A stretch of DNA of 64,000 nucleotides from Thermococcus sp. JdFR-02 (GTDB lineage: Archaea; Methanobacteriota_B; Thermococci; Thermococcales; Thermococcaceae), in the NCBI GenBank assembly GCA_002009975.1, contig MTLP01000031.1, forward strand, positions 108,573 to 172,572, given 5' to 3'. A program made the translations under genes and the position numbers. The number at the start of each line of letters is the position of its first letter. Positions within the stretch are counted from its first letter, which is position 1. Shown piece by piece: positions 50,096 to 59,743 of this stretch. Below the pieces are notes generated by a model. That model did not search any database, was not told where the DNA came from, and worked only from the letters and a program-made list of their open reading frames with translations.

Positions 50096-50469
50096 CTTTT
50101 CCACCTCTTTTTCAATCTCATCTCAGGTCTTCCAATTAGTTCTTTTCCTTTAATCAGGATTTTTTTATGGTCAATTTCAAACTCAATTTCAACTTCCTTT
50201 TTTGGAACAATCCAAACCTTTTCTCCCAATATGATGAGGGTATTTTTCGTCTCGTCAATTACATATCCCTCGATCCCTACGAACCCTGGATGAGAGCTCC
50301 TCACTATTTTTGCCTTCAATCCTATGAGTTCATGGGATATTAAAGTTTTTTTGGTCACTCTATTTCGATTAATTCCTCTGAAAATCCATATTCTGCCAAT
50401 AAGTGCTTTACTTTTTCTCTGTGGTCTCCTTGAAGCTCTATCCTTCCGTTTTTTACTGTTCCTCCGCAT
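50092..50469 (-). CDS. rnp1: RNase P protein component 1 (Rpp29)
   Basis: 125-residue Rpp29 subunit of RNase P. The Sm-like core starts near [20 protein letters not shown], ending [10 protein letters not shown]. The N-terminal 40 residues are basic and low in complexity ([17 protein letters not shown]) and are encoded out of frame inside the last 115 bases of yciH. A GTG at 50358 (V38) overlaps the yciH stop as GTGA and would give an 88-residue core protein with a poor ribosome site. The long form looks like other Pyrococcus Rpp29 proteins, as far as I recall. Confidence 0.88.
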   Translation of the reverse strand: MRRNSKKRKDRASRRPQRKSKALIGRIWIFRGINRNRVTKKTLISHELIGLKAKIVRSSHPGFVGIEGYVIDETKNTLIILGEKVWIVPKKEVEIEFEIDHKKILIKGKELIGRPEMRLKKRWKR

Positions 50470-50651
50470 GCCAACTTCGCCTTCAACTTTTTAGCAATTT
50501 CTTCCAAATCAAACTCTTTCTCGTCAATACCCTCAACTATTGTCTTGAGCTTTCCGTAGCGGGCCCTTTCTATGTATATCTTTATTCTTTGCTGCTCCTT
50601 CAAAACCTCCTTAAAGAGCATCTCATCTAAGGGATTTACAATTCTTGGCAC
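50355..50651 (-). CDS. Translation initiation factor SUI1/eIF1 homologue (YciH)
   Basis: 98-residue aIF1 that helps select the start codon on the small subunit. SUI1 block [20 protein letters not shown] near 60-80. It starts just after L29 and overlaps rnp1 by 115 bases. The SUI1 end is fully conserved in type, so the overlap is not due to a frameshift. Confidence 0.93.
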   Translation of the reverse strand: MPRIVNPLDEMLFKEVLKEQQRIKIYIERARYGKLKTIVEGIDEKEFDLEEIAKKLKAKLACGGTVKNGRIELQGDHREKVKHLLAEYGFSEELIEIE

Positions 50652-50657
50652 CTAACC

Positions 50658-50861
50658 TCACCTTTTCTTCTCCTTAAGTTTTTCATTCCTGATTGTAAGC
50701 AGCCTGGCTATATCACGTCTGAGATTTCTAATAACCATAGGATTCTCTAAAGAGGTACCCATGGTAAGCATACCTCTCTCCTTACTTAATTCCAATCTAA
50801 GCTCCCTAATTTTCTTGTCAATCTCCTCAATGCTCATCTCTCTAATCTCACTTGATCTCAT
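50658..50861 (-). CDS. rpl29: Ribosomal protein L29
   Basis: 67-residue helical large-subunit protein near the exit tunnel. [20 protein letters not shown] and [18 protein letters not shown] are diagnostic. The start overlaps the S3 stop by four bases. Confidence 0.96.
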   Translation of the reverse strand: MRSSEIREMSIEEIDKKIRELRLELSKERGMLTMGTSLENPMVIRNLRRDIARLLTIRNEKLKEKKR

Positions 50862-51478
50862 TGTTCGCTCACCTCTTCAACTGGCTTTTCAAGGATTTCA
50901 ATTTCATCTGGAAGCTTTGCATCTGGTGGCATTATTGCAACTTTAACGCCTAAAACACCCAACTTAAGCAAAGCTTGGGCATAACCTTTTGAAACCAATG
51001 TTTCAGCTGGATTTCCGACTTTAGCCAAATAACCTTGATAGAATCTAACGCTCTTTGCTCTCTCGCCTGTTAGCTTTCCACTGATCCTAATTTCCACTCC
51101 TCTTGCTCCGTTGTTCATAATTGCCCTTATTGCTGAATAAGCTGCTCTCCTAAAGTGTATTCCTCTTTCAAGAGCTTGAGCTAAGCGAACAGCTTGAACC
51201 TTTGCGTTGAGATAGGGATTTTTGATTTCTTCAACTTCAATCTGTGGGTTCTCTAAACCAAATTTTCTCTCCATAATTCTGGTAAGCTCTCTTATTCTCC
51301 TTCCACCTCTTCCAATAACGAAACCAGGATTTTCAGCGAAGATTATGATCTTTGTTCCAAGAGGTGTCTTTTTAATGTCCAATCCCCCATAACCCGCTCT
51401 TCTTAATTCCTTTTCGAGGTATTCATCGATGATCATTTCCTTAACTGCTTCCCTAATAAAATATCTCTCGATTGCCAT
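50858..51478 (-). CDS. rps3: Ribosomal protein S3
   Basis: 206-residue small-subunit protein from [20 protein letters not shown] (51478, GGAGGTGAG site). KH-type segment [20 protein letters not shown]. Between L22 and L29. Confidence 0.96.
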   Translation of the reverse strand: MAIERYFIREAVKEMIIDEYLEKELRRAGYGGLDIKKTPLGTKIIIFAENPGFVIGRGGRRIRELTRIMERKFGLENPQIEVEEIKNPYLNAKVQAVRLAQALERGIHFRRAAYSAIRAIMNNGARGVEIRISGKLTGERAKSVRFYQGYLAKVGNPAETLVSKGYAQALLKLGVLGVKVAIMPPDAKLPDEIEILEKPVEEVSEQ

Positions 51479-51482
51479 TAGC

Positions 51483-51947
51483 TCACCTCCTAATCTCCTC
51501 AACCACTATCTCAACATGGGTTGTCTGTTGGTTAAATGCTGTTGCTCTTCCAAATGCCCTTGGAATGTATCCTGGCAGAACTGGACCTTTGTGAGCTGCT
51601 GCATGGATTATCTTTAATCTATCTGGGTCCAATCCCTTTTGCTCTGCATTGTTCTTCACATTGAGGAGGATCTTTAAGATAGCCTTTGCAACTTTTACTG
51701 GGTACCTTCCAGGTCCAAAGCCTTTGCCTTTTTTATGCCCAAGTGAATCGTTAAAGCGTCTAATTGGAACTGGTCTCTTCAATGCAATGACATCCTCCAA
51801 GTATTTGATTGCATCATTAACCATCATGCCTTTGATCTCTCTGCACACTTCAATTGCAAATTTGGGGGAAACTCTTAGATCTCTACCATGAGCCCTTGCC
51901 ATTCTCTCTGGATCAAAATTTTGGAAAGAGTAGCCAAGTTTAGCCAT
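51483..51947 (-). CDS. rpl22: Ribosomal protein L22
   Basis: 154-residue archaeal-type L22 lining the exit tunnel. [20 protein letters not shown] start; [20 protein letters not shown] near the end. Confidence 0.97.
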   Translation of the reverse strand: MAKLGYSFQNFDPERMARAHGRDLRVSPKFAIEVCREIKGMMVNDAIKYLEDVIALKRPVPIRRFNDSLGHKKGKGFGPGRYPVKVAKAILKILLNVKNNAEQKGLDPDRLKIIHAAAHKGPVLPGYIPRAFGRATAFNQQTTHVEIVVEEIRR

Positions 51948-51958
51948 TTTAACTCACC

Positions 51959-52357
51959 TCACTTGATTGCAACGAACATTGAAGACCTTGTAGCACCAAC
52001 ACCTGGTGATCCGTGTTGGACCCTCTTTCTTGATAGAGCAAACTCACCTAAGTAATGACCAATCATTTCTGGCTTGATCTCGACAGGGACGAATTCCTTT
52101 CCGTTGTGAACATAAATCGTCATTCCAACCATTTCTGGAAGAATTACCATATCTCTGCTGTGTGTTCTAATTGGCTTCTTGTATTTTCCTCTTTTAGCTA
52201 GTCTAATTTTCCTTAATAGCTTCTTTTGCTCTGGACTCAATCCTCTCCTCAAGCTTCTCCTTTGTCTTGATGGGAAAAGCTTAGCAACTTCCTCAAGGGA
52301 CATGTTTAAAAGCTCTTCAAGGGTGTAACCGCGATAACTAAATTCTTTCCTTGCCAT
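51959..52357 (-). CDS. rps19: Ribosomal protein S19
   Basis: 132-residue archaeal-type S19 (eukaryotic S15). [20 protein letters not shown] and [20 protein letters not shown] are typical. Confidence 0.97.
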   Translation of the reverse strand: MARKEFSYRGYTLEELLNMSLEEVAKLFPSRQRRSLRRGLSPEQKKLLRKIRLAKRGKYKKPIRTHSRDMVILPEMVGMTIYVHNGKEFVPVEIKPEMIGHYLGEFALSRKRVQHGSPGVGATRSSMFVAIK

Positions 52358-52367
52358 CTACACCACC

Positions 52368-53090
52368 TCACTTCCTCACTCCTGTTCTTCTCGCAGCTAT
52401 ATGACCAACCTTTCTTCCAGGTGGGGTGTTTTTCGCTGTAGTGGTTGGTCTTCCTGGGTGTTGGTGATTACCTCCACCAAATGGGTGATTAACTGCGTTC
52501 ATTGCAACACCTCTAACTTTTGGCCAATATCTGTTCTTTGCTTTCATTGCATAGTACTTCTTACCAGCCTTAACAAATGGCTTCTCTAATCTTCCACCAC
52601 CAGCGACAACTCCTATGGTCGCCCTACAATGTGGCTTGAAGTGCTTTAACTCACCGCTTGGCAATTGAATAATTACTTTATCAGCCTCTCTTGCTACTAC
52701 CAATGCATAAGTTCCTCCAGCTCTTACGTATTTTCCACCATCACCTGGAACAGCTTCAATGTTGTAAACGTAAGTACCCTCTGGAATCAATGCCAATGGT
52801 AAAGTGTTTCCAGCTTTTATTGGAGCATTTGGACCAATTGCTATCTCATCTCCAACCAACAATCCTTCAGGGGCTAAAATTAATTTTTCAAGCCCCTCTT
52901 CAAAAACTACCTTTGCAACAGGTGCTGTTCTTCCTGGGTCATGCATTATCTCAACTACCTTTCCAACCAAGGTTTTTTCTTTTGTTAAGTTAAGTGGGAG
53001 GTATTTTACAGCCCCTCTAAATCTGTGAGAGGGAGTTCTAAATGTAGGTGTTCCCTTACCTCTCCTTTGTTGAATCAAACTCTTACCCAT
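52368..53090 (-). CDS. rpl2: Ribosomal protein L2
   Basis: 240-residue peptidyl-transferase-centre protein from [20 protein letters not shown] (53090). The functional loop [20 protein letters not shown] includes the conserved histidine. Confidence 0.97.
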   Translation of the reverse strand: MGKSLIQQRRGKGTPTFRTPSHRFRGAVKYLPLNLTKEKTLVGKVVEIMHDPGRTAPVAKVVFEEGLEKLILAPEGLLVGDEIAIGPNAPIKAGNTLPLALIPEGTYVYNIEAVPGDGGKYVRAGGTYALVVAREADKVIIQLPSGELKHFKPHCRATIGVVAGGGRLEKPFVKAGKKYYAMKAKNRYWPKVRGVAMNAVNHPFGGGNHQHPGRPTTTAKNTPPGRKVGHIAARRTGVRK

Positions 53091-53101
53091 TCTCACTCAC
53101 C

Positions 53102-53362
53102 TCAGAATAATCCAATCTTAGCAGCAATTTCACTTGCATTGTATTCAGGCTTCAACTTAACGTAAGCCTTCTTTTCACCCTTCATTGTTATTAGAGTGTT
53201 GACTTTCTCAACTTTAACCCCATAGATTTCTTCAACTGCCCTCTTTATATCTTGTTTTGTTGCCCTTCTATCAACTATGAATGTGAGCTTGTTTTCCCTT
53301 TCAATTAGTGAAACTGCTTTTTCCGTTACTACAGGTCTAACTATGACTCTATATGGGTCCAT
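53102..53362 (-). CDS. rpl23: Ribosomal protein L23
   Basis: 86-residue protein at the tunnel exit. [20 protein letters not shown] start and [20 protein letters not shown]. Confidence 0.97.
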   Translation of the reverse strand: MDPYRVIVRPVVTEKAVSLIERENKLTFIVDRRATKQDIKRAVEEIYGVKVEKVNTLITMKGEKKAYVKLKPEYNASEIAAKIGLF

Positions 53363-53372
53363 CTATCTCACC

Positions 53373-54140
53373 TCATCCATAAATTTCCCTTAATCTCTCA
53401 ATTGCTCCCTTTGTCCAAATCGTCAATCTTCCAGGGTGTGTACCTGGAGCTAAAAGCTCAACACCCAAGTTGTCAACCAAAACTACATCTACTCCTGGGT
53501 GATTTCTTGCACCTTGAATTATTCCCTCGTTCTTTGCAACGACAATTAGTGGCCCTTTAGCTTTCTTATATCTCCTTCCTCTCATCTTACCCTTTCCAGC
53601 CCTAATCTTTGTGTTCTTCTTTGCCCTTTCAATATCTGCCCAAATTCCTAATTTCTTGAAGATTTCCCTTGTTTGAGCAGTCTTGAATATCTTTTCTAGC
53701 TCATCTTCAACTATTAATGGAACTTGTGGAACATTATCGACTACGTGTCCTCTTGCCCTAACTAAATCATAGTTAGCGGTTGCAGCTATAGCACTCATTA
53801 AAGCTAATCTCCTCTCCTTCTTGTTTATTCCTTCCCAGATGATCTTCTCGACTTTTGGTGGGTGTGCTCTTCTTCCACCCCTTGCAAATGGGACAAATGC
53901 TGCAAACCTTGGTGGTGTCTTGATTCTCCTTACTCTTGCCATTCCATGACCCTTTCCAATTGATTCAGCGCTTGTTCTTTTACCAGCCATAGGATCTGTT
54001 CCCCATGGTTGAATTCTATGTGTCCATGAGGCAATTACAGCTCTTCTAATTAGATCTGGTCTGAAAGGAGTTTTGAAGACCTTTGGTAACTCAATCTCTT
54101 CAATTGGCTCGCCATTTAAAGAGTAAACGTAAACTTTCAT
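53373..54140 (-). CDS. rpl4: Ribosomal protein L4
   Basis: 255-residue archaeal-type L4 (eukaryotic L4). [20 protein letters not shown] and the RNA-binding loop [20 protein letters not shown]. Confidence 0.97.
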   Translation of the reverse strand: MKVYVYSLNGEPIEEIELPKVFKTPFRPDLIRRAVIASWTHRIQPWGTDPMAGKRTSAESIGKGHGMARVRRIKTPPRFAAFVPFARGGRRAHPPKVEKIIWEGINKKERRLALMSAIAATANYDLVRARGHVVDNVPQVPLIVEDELEKIFKTAQTREIFKKLGIWADIERAKKNTKIRAGKGKMRGRRYKKAKGPLIVVAKNEGIIQGARNHPGVDVVLVDNLGVELLAPGTHPGRLTIWTKGAIERLREIYG

Positions 54141-54151
54141 ACATCCTCACC

Positions 54152-55189
54152 TCATTGTTTTGACTCCCTACTAATATAGGTTATTTGTGGTGGCTCAATA
54201 GGAGGCTTTCTTGCAGGTGGTCTTATAGCAGGTCTAACTCTAATTATTCTCTTGATTGCACCTGGGATCGTTCCAGCGATCATCAAGAAGTCGTTCTTAA
54301 CGACACCGTAGTGTGGAAATCCTCCTTTTGGTGTTATCTCAATCTCTTGATCATTGAGCTTAAGCTTTCCATCGAATCCGATCCTCAACAGTCTCTTGTT
54401 GAGTTCAGTCCTTGTATGGAATCCCATTTGACCAGCCATTGGAACTGTCCACATAACCCTCGCTGGGTGCCATGGACCAATTGAAGCTACTTTTCTCCTT
54501 GCTTTGCTATCCTTGTGAGACCTCAACTTAACACCCCATCTCTTAATTGGACCCTGGTAACCTTTACCTTTGGTGACTGCGATTATATCCAAAAGCTCGC
54601 CCTCTTTAAGAACGTCACTTGCCCTAATTTCCTTTCCAAGCTTCTCCTTCAAATATTCGAACTTCTCTTTAACGTCTCTACCACCAACGGCATATTCCAT
54701 AACATCTGGCTTCTTTTTCAAGCCAATGAGTCTTGGTTGAGTGTGAACTAAAGCCCTAACTTCAACAACTTCTCCATCGTTAACCATGTCCTTTAAAGCT
54801 CCAAGCTTTTGTTCAAATACTTCTTGAGTGTATTCTTTTGGAAGGGTCTTGATTTTTCTCTTTAGGTCTGGGTTTAAGTTGGGTGCCCAAACTTCTGTTG
54901 CAGTCTCCAAGCCAAGGTAACCTTCTTTGTATGCTCTAATTCCATAGACAACCATTGGTGGAACTTCAATTATTGTAACTGGAACAAAGATTTCCTTTCC
55001 ATTTGTCAATCTTCCTGGCCAATCGTCTATCATTAGCACGTGGGTCATCCCTGCTTTATATCCTGCAAATCCAAGTAACCTTACATCATCTGTTTGAGGC
55101 CAAGTCTTTATTCTAGGAACTATACGCTTAGCCCTTTTTCTTGGAGCAAAGCCTAATGAACCTCTCCTTGGTTTGCTAATCTTTCCCAT
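54152..55189 (-). CDS. rpl3: Ribosomal protein L3
   Basis: 345-residue archaeal-type L3 near the peptidyl-transferase centre. [20 protein letters not shown] start; [19 protein letters not shown] in the central extension. Two bases after the SPOUT gene stop. Confidence 0.97.
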   Translation of the reverse strand: MGKISKPRRGSLGFAPRKRAKRIVPRIKTWPQTDDVRLLGFAGYKAGMTHVLMIDDWPGRLTNGKEIFVPVTIIEVPPMVVYGIRAYKEGYLGLETATEVWAPNLNPDLKRKIKTLPKEYTQEVFEQKLGALKDMVNDGEVVEVRALVHTQPRLIGLKKKPDVMEYAVGGRDVKEKFEYLKEKLGKEIRASDVLKEGELLDIIAVTKGKGYQGPIKRWGVKLRSHKDSKARRKVASIGPWHPARVMWTVPMAGQMGFHTRTELNKRLLRIGFDGKLKLNDQEIEITPKGGFPHYGVVKNDFLMIAGTIPGAIKRIIRVRPAIRPPARKPPIEPPQITYISRESKQ

Positions 55190-55190
55190 T

Positions 55191-55976
55191 TCAATCCCTC
55201 CTTATGAAATTAAATATTGCCAGAGTGGCTAACACCGCTTCCTCCGTTCTAACGGTTTTTGTCTTTTGATTGGGAATCGTATTGAGGATTAAATCAAACT
55301 CATAATCCTCATTAAATTCTCTCAATATTTCCATCACGCCCATTCTCGGAGATCCAAACACGAAACCAATATTCCCCTCGAGAGGGGGAAGCTTAATTTT
55401 TCTTATATCTTCACCTTTACGAGATGTTGCTATCGCTAAGTTAAGCCTTGCCTTTTTAAGCGTTTTTGCCAGAGGCTTATTTGTTAAATGAACTCTATAT
55501 CCCCAATATTCATCAGGCGGTCTTGTTATAACCACCTTAAGGGGATTTACGGAGACTATTTTAAAAGTCATCCTTTCTCCGTCCTCTCCCTTGCCCTCAA
55601 CAAGGGCAAGTTCATCCAAGCCAATCTCGGCATAAACCCTTTTACCCCTTTTAACTATTACGCCTTCTCTATATTCACCAATTTTTGGTTTTTCTTTAAG
55701 CTTATGATGTGGGGTTCTTAATGGTGGAACAACGCCCACATACCTAAGTTCATCTTTCAGGGGAAATAGGATTTTGCGGAGATATTGAGGAGTCTCTGCA
55801 TACTCAAGGATCAGCTTTATGAATCTTCCATCTTTTCCTCCGGCTTTGTAGATCCATATATGCTCAACACCAAATATTGCGCTTGCTCTTGCTATTTGCC
55901 CAATCTTGTATGTTCTTATCTTTGGATCTCTGCTTTCTTCAAGCAATGAATCAGGAATAAATATATGCCATGTCAT
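55191..55976 (-). CDS. SPOUT-family RNA methyltransferase
   Basis: 261-residue protein of the archaeal/eukaryotic SPOUT family (PF02598, C9orf114-like), with a putative OB-like insert (about 95-170). Start [23 protein letters not shown]-knot region [20 protein letters not shown] and the end [18 protein letters not shown]. First gene of the ribosomal superoperon with its own promoter, so an rRNA target is likely; it is inferred. Confidence 0.85.
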   Translation of the reverse strand: MTWHIFIPDSLLEESRDPKIRTYKIGQIARASAIFGVEHIWIYKAGGKDGRFIKLILEYAETPQYLRKILFPLKDELRYVGVVPPLRTPHHKLKEKPKIGEYREGVIVKRGKRVYAEIGLDELALVEGKGEDGERMTFKIVSVNPLKVVITRPPDEYWGYRVHLTNKPLAKTLKKARLNLAIATSRKGEDIRKIKLPPLEGNIGFVFGSPRMGVMEILREFNEDYEFDLILNTIPNQKTKTVRTEEAVLATLAIFNFIRRD

Positions 55977-55985
55977 TTTTAGTCA

Positions 55986-56301
55986 CTATCTAAAGGGATG
56001 CATATTAAAGCTGTAGTGGAGTAAAAGGAAACTATTTAAAAGTCTTTCGAACTTTTCCACCCTCAGAACATTTTTCAACCATACAAAATTTTTGCAAAAG
56101 AACGGCAAGAGATAGAGGAGAAACTTAGGCACTTCTATCCTATCCACCTCCATTTTATTTTTGCTACCGAAGGAATTTCGTTCTCTTTTAACTCTCATTT
56201 TTATTACTCTATTAGATGACCAAGGCTCTCTAGTAGAAGAGGAGAATAAGGAGAAGTCAGAGAAAAGAGGAGGAATTCCTTCCCCCTCGTCATCTTCCAC
56301 A
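55986..56301. other. Gap before sepF with no supported gene
   Basis: AT-rich region between the SPOUT gene and sepF. A long minus-strand frame exists, but its start lies over the sepF promoter, it has no ribosome site and it recalls no known protein, so I leave it out. A GGAATTCC palindrome lies at about 56272-56279. Confidence 0.4.
56032..56049 (-). promoter_or_regulatory. Promoter of the ribosomal superoperon
   Basis: Minus-strand CGAAAGACTTTTAAATAG is a strong BRE/TATA; a start near 56010 gives about 35 bases of leader before the SPOUT gene. Everything down to Cbf5 could be read from here, with internal promoters for adkA and cmk. Confidence 0.65.
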
Positions 56302-56313
56302 AGAGATATAAAC
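56302..56313 (+). promoter_or_regulatory. sepF promoter
   Basis: AGAGATATAAAC is a TATA-like element about 55 bases before the sepF ATG. Confidence 0.45.
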
Positions 56314-56361
56314 ACCAACGTTAAAAAATAATTTCAGCTTAACTCTTATGAGGTGGATAAC

Positions 56362-56763
56362 ATGGGATTGTTTGACAAAATTGTCAAAAAAGAGGAACCT
56401 AAGAAAAAACTTGTACCAACAAAAGAAGAGTTCCAACCAAAGGATAAAAAGATGGAAGTTGATGTAATTCCATTTGAGGAAGATGAGATAGCAAAGGAGC
56501 TTGTAAAGCCCCAAATTAGGTACATAAAGAAGATTGTTGTCACCAGTTACTCTGATTTAGAAAGGATATCCTCTGAACTGCAAGCTGGTAACATTGTTAT
56601 TGTTGATTTGACACCCATAGAGGGCAAGATAGAGATATTAGAGAAGGTCGTTGAGCAGATAAAGGGAATGACTCATGCCTTAGATGGAGGAATAGCTAAA
56701 ATATCAAAGTGTGAAGCTAAGCTAATCGTGACGCCCCCAGACATAAAAATAGCTAAAGAGTGA
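56362..56763 (+). CDS. sepF: Archaeal SepF-like cell-division protein
   Basis: 133 residues from the ATG at 56362 (GAGGTGGAT site). N-terminal MGLFDKIVKK looks like an amphipathic membrane-targeting helix, then a charged linker, then the SepF core (KKIVVTSYSDLERISSELQA, IVIVDLTPIEG, THALDGGIAKISKCEAKL). In other archaea SepF ties FtsZ to the membrane. Divergent from the ribosomal operon and upstream of ZPR1. Confidence 0.9.
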   Translation: MGLFDKIVKKEEPKKKLVPTKEEFQPKDKKMEVDVIPFEEDEIAKELVKPQIRYIKKIVVTSYSDLERISSELQAGNIVIVDLTPIEGKIEILEKVVEQIKGMTHALDGGIAKISKCEAKLIVTPPDIKIAKE

Positions 56764-56788
56764 TCTTCCTCTATTTTTCTTCCCATGC

Positions 56789-56799
56789 ATTTATAAAGC
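56789..56799 (+). promoter_or_regulatory. ZPR1 gene promoter
   Basis: GCATTTATAAAG about 35 bases before the start, a good TATA. Confidence 0.55.
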
Positions 56800-56830
56800 G
56801 ATACTCTTCATACTTAGATAGGGTGAGGTT

Positions 56831-57442
56831 ATGAAAGGCGAGATAAAAGAGACTATGCTGGGAGATTGTCCAATTTGCAAATCAAAAAACTCGCTAAAAG
56901 CCTTAATGTTCATTCATGAAATCCCATATTTTGGAAAGGTCATGGAATCAACGATAATCTGTGAAAAATGCGGCTATAGAAATGCCGATGTTATGATATT
57001 GGAGGAGAAAGAGCCAAGACTTTATACAGTTAAAGTTGAGGAAGAAAAAGACTTGTTTACAAGGGTTATAAGGAGTAAAAGCGGGACAATAGAGTTAGAA
57101 GAGTTAGGGGTCACAATAGAGCCGGGACCAGCAAGTCAAGGGTTCATAAGCAATGTAGAAGGTGTTTTGGAGAGGGTTAAAGAAACGCTTATAATGACGA
57201 GACATTTTAAAGAGCAAGAAAATGATCTTGAAGCGGTTAAAAAGGTTGATGAGCTTTTAGAGTACATAGAAGAAGTGAAAAATGGACAAAAATCATTGAC
57301 CATAAAGGTGATGGATCCCTTTGGCCACAGTGCTTTAATTGGAGAGAAAGTCAAAAGCAGGCTTTTAAGTGATGAGGAGATAAAAAGCTTAAGCACTGGT
57401 CCCTATGTGATCTATGAACCAAATAAACAGCATTATGACTGA
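56831..57442 (+). CDS. ZPR1-type zinc finger protein
   Basis: 203 residues with one C4 zinc finger: C13 and C16 (CPIC), C44 and C47 (CEKC), followed by the ZPR1 beta domain (TIELEELGVTIEPGPASQGF). Eukaryotic ZPR1 is a chaperone for eEF1A; an archaeal role with aEF1A is possible. Its end overlaps the convergent EF-Tu domain-like gene by ten bases. Confidence 0.9.
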   Translation: MKGEIKETMLGDCPICKSKNSLKALMFIHEIPYFGKVMESTIICEKCGYRNADVMILEEKEPRLYTVKVEEEKDLFTRVIRSKSGTIELEELGVTIEPGPASQGFISNVEGVLERVKETLIMTRHFKEQENDLEAVKKVDELLEYIEEVKNGQKSLTIKVMDPFGHSALIGEKVKSRLLSDEEIKSLSTGPYVIYEPNKQHYD

Positions 57443-57741
57443 TAAACTTCCAAAATTTCATTCTCTTTAACATTAATATTTCCCTCAAGTAGCAGAGCCA
57501 CTCTATCATATTCAATTGCAAAATCAACATCTCTGCGATCTTTTTGTATTTTTCTTATCAAAGCTACATCTTTTCCCTTAACCTTATATCCCGGGTAAAT
57601 GATGCCCTCAAGAACCTCTCCAATTATTGCAGGCTTTCCAAGAATGTTGAAAGTCCTTTCAACCCTAAATTTAGCCACTGGTTTCTTAGAGAAAATTTCA
57701 ATTTCCTCGCTTTTTTTAAAAAAGCGTCTAATAAATGACAA
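57433..57741 (-). CDS. EF-Tu domain-2-like small protein
   Basis: 102 residues if started at the TTG at 57741, five bases after GGTGA; an ATG at 57759 adds six. The N-terminus (SFIRRFFKK) is basic and amphipathic. The rest, with VERTFNILGKPAIIGEVLEG and PGYKVKGKDVALIRKIQ, resembles the beta-barrel domain 2 of translational GTPases without the GTPase. RNA binding is suspected. It overlaps the DUF257-like stop region of its upstream neighbour and the ZPR1 end. Confidence 0.75.
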   Translation of the reverse strand: MSFIRRFFKKSEEIEIFSKKPVAKFRVERTFNILGKPAIIGEVLEGIIYPGYKVKGKDVALIRKIQKDRRDVDFAIEYDRVALLLEGNINVKENEILEVYQS

Positions 57742-57742
57742 T

Positions 57743-58414
57743 TCACTCACCCAGCACATCAGTTATATCAACTACCACGGATTTTCCCAAGAGGAATGGA
57801 GCAGCTGCTTTTTTGATGGTTAATGATGCGGCACTTCCATGGGCACGTATTTCTATAACAGTGCTTGCTATTCTCCTAAGCTCTGGTAATGGATTAATGA
57901 TTGCGGTCTCTCCAACGTCTTTATCAAAAAAGTAGAATGCTTTCCTCTTCTTATTTCCCAGAAAATATTGAAGTGCAGAAATCATGTAATAAAACTCAGA
58001 TGGGGACTCCAAGAGATGGAAAAACCTTTCTATACCAAGAACTATGTTTATAGAGTTTTGAAGTTTATCAAACACCTCAAAACCTATTTCTTTGTAATTT
58101 TTGATATATACACTAGGTTCTGTAGCCAGATGAATTCTACCAACGACGTTTCCAACATTCAGAAATCCACCTGTTTTTATTACATAACAGTCTTTAAATT
58201 CCTCTTTGATACCAAAAAATTCTAAATGAGATTTTATTAGAAAGAGTGTGTCAAGATTGTCGTCAATTATAACAGGCAAATTCTTCATCCTAGCATATCT
58301 CAGAAGTAACAGAACCCCTAATTCAGGAACAAAAGAATGTTCATGTTCAAGTAGCACGATTTCGCCAAATTTTATTTTATCAATTATTTCAAAAATCTCG
58401 TCGAGTTTATCCAT
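57743..58414 (-). CDS. DUF257-like protein of unknown function
   Basis: 223 residues from MDKLDEIFEIIDKIKFGEIV (58414). An earlier ATG at 58474 would add 20 residues but would leave no room for a promoter. The pattern recalls DUF257 (PF03192), a family largely of Thermococcales with a RecA-like fold: FGEIVLLEHE-type strand, then DNLDTLFLIKSHLEF. It is cotranscribed with the EF-Tu domain-like protein. Function unknown; the LTIKKAAAPFLLGKSVVVDI end is typical. Confidence 0.75.
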   Translation of the reverse strand: MDKLDEIFEIIDKIKFGEIVLLEHEHSFVPELGVLLLLRYARMKNLPVIIDDNLDTLFLIKSHLEFFGIKEEFKDCYVIKTGGFLNVGNVVGRIHLATEPSVYIKNYKEIGFEVFDKLQNSINIVLGIERFFHLLESPSEFYYMISALQYFLGNKKRKAFYFFDKDVGETAIINPLPELRRIASTVIEIRAHGSAASLTIKKAAAPFLLGKSVVVDITDVLGE

Positions 58415-58492
58415 AAACTCCCCTAATATTGTTAATAAAAACTTGGATAAATAGATTTCGCTTCCTGATTTCAAAAAGGTAAAAACAAAAAA

Positions 58493-59743
58493 CTAAAGCT
58501 TTACTAAATGAACTGAACACGATATGCACGGGTCAAACGCTCTAACTGTCTCTTCAAGCCTTTGCACAAAGGTCTTTTCGTCTAAACTGCCATAATTTTT
58601 CTTTGCTTCTTCATATAAGCTAAGTTCCATTATGGCATGATTAAGTGCAGTCGGGGTTATTATATTAGAATATGATATATTGCCTTTGGAGTCAATTTTA
58701 TAGTGATGGATTAAAACCCCTCTTGGAGCCTCAACATACCCAATACCTTCTCCCTCTTGAACCTCAACAGGAACATTTTCACAGCTAAGCCCTTTATCCA
58801 AAAGCTCTCTTGCTATCTCTTTAGCTTTTTCCAAAGCATATACGAGTTCAATTGCTTGAGCTAAGTTGTTCAAACTAACGTATCCCTGAGATAACTTTTC
58901 CCTATGATCCTCAAATAGCTTTTTAGCCAGAGGTGTTAACTGTTCACTCTTGAGCATAACTCTTGGCAAAGCTCCTACCATGAATATATCTCCTTTATAT
59001 TTGCTTTGTTTTGCAAAGCTGTAGGGCAAAGTCTTCTCCTCAATGTGCTCATAGTAGTCAAACACTTCCTCATCGCAAGCAATTAACTTATCTCCATAGA
59101 GATAACTATTTGTCGCTACAAAGTGTTCAGCTTTAGCACCATAAAACTTTAGATCAGCAAAAACATTCACTGCTCTCTTTGCAAATCTTAGCAAGGCTTC
59201 ACTATTTTGCTCTATCTTTTCCAATTCCTCAATTGTAGGATATCTCCCAAATCCTCCCGGCTTTACATTTATTCCATGGATTTCTCTTCCACCTATAACT
59301 TCTCTAATATAATTTCCAAAAGCCTTTATGCTTAATCCCTCTTTAACTAATTCTCCATGCTTGCTTGCCATCTTTATTGCATCTGGATAGCCAAAGACAT
59401 CTGGCGCAACTAGCAGATAGAGGTGCAACGCATGACTTTCCAAGAATTCACCTAAGAGTCCAAGCTCTCTTAAAAGCATTACTTCCCTTGGAACTTCAAC
59501 ATTAAAAGCCCTTTCAATGCCTAAAACTGATGCAACTGAATGCGAAAGGTAACAAATGGCACAAATTCTTGCCTCCAAATCTGGAACATCATAGTAATAG
59601 CGCCCTAAGGTTAGGAGTTCAAAGAACCTCGGTCCTTCAACGATCTTGAGCTTAACCTCCTTAACCTCACCGTTTTCGATTATAATATCCGCTTCTCCGT
59701 TTCCTTCAACCCTTGTGAATTCACCAATCGTTATTGTCACCAT
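58493..59743 (-). CDS. Sulfhydrogenase alpha subunit (NiFe large subunit)
   Basis: 416-residue catalytic subunit of a cytosolic NADP-linked NiFe hydrogenase (group 3b type). Ni-binding motifs are RICAICYLSH (R59 to H68, C61 and C64) and DPCISCSVH (404-412, C406 and C409). Four residues (LVKL) follow the final histidine and should be clipped on maturation. Coupled to the delta subunit by a seven-base overlap. The operon lies next to Nfn, as for sulfhydrogenase II in P. furiosus, so this may be SHII rather than SHI. Confidence 0.93.
   Translation of the reverse strand: MVTITIGEFTRVEGNGEADIIIENGEVKEVKLKIVEGPRFFELLTLGRYYYDVPDLEARICAICYLSHSVASVLGIERAFNVEVPREVMLLRELGLLGEFLESHALHLYLLVAPDVFGYPDAIKMASKHGELVKEGLSIKAFGNYIREVIGGREIHGINVKPGGFGRYPTIEELEKIEQNSEALLRFAKRAVNVFADLKFYGAKAEHFVATNSYLYGDKLIACDEEVFDYYEHIEEKTLPYSFAKQSKYKGDIFMVGALPRVMLKSEQLTPLAKKLFEDHREKLSQGYVSLNNLAQAIELVYALEKAKEIARELLDKGLSCENVPVEVQEGEGIGYVEAPRGVLIHHYKIDSKGNISYSNIITPTALNHAIMELSLYEEAKKNYGSLDEKTFVQRLEETVRAFDPCISCSVHLVKL

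Noticed and set aside
55986..56318. Open frame of 110 codons on the minus strand between the SPOUT gene and sepF
   Set aside because: It spans the promoters of both divergent operons, has no ribosome site, and its sequence is low in complexity and recalls no family.
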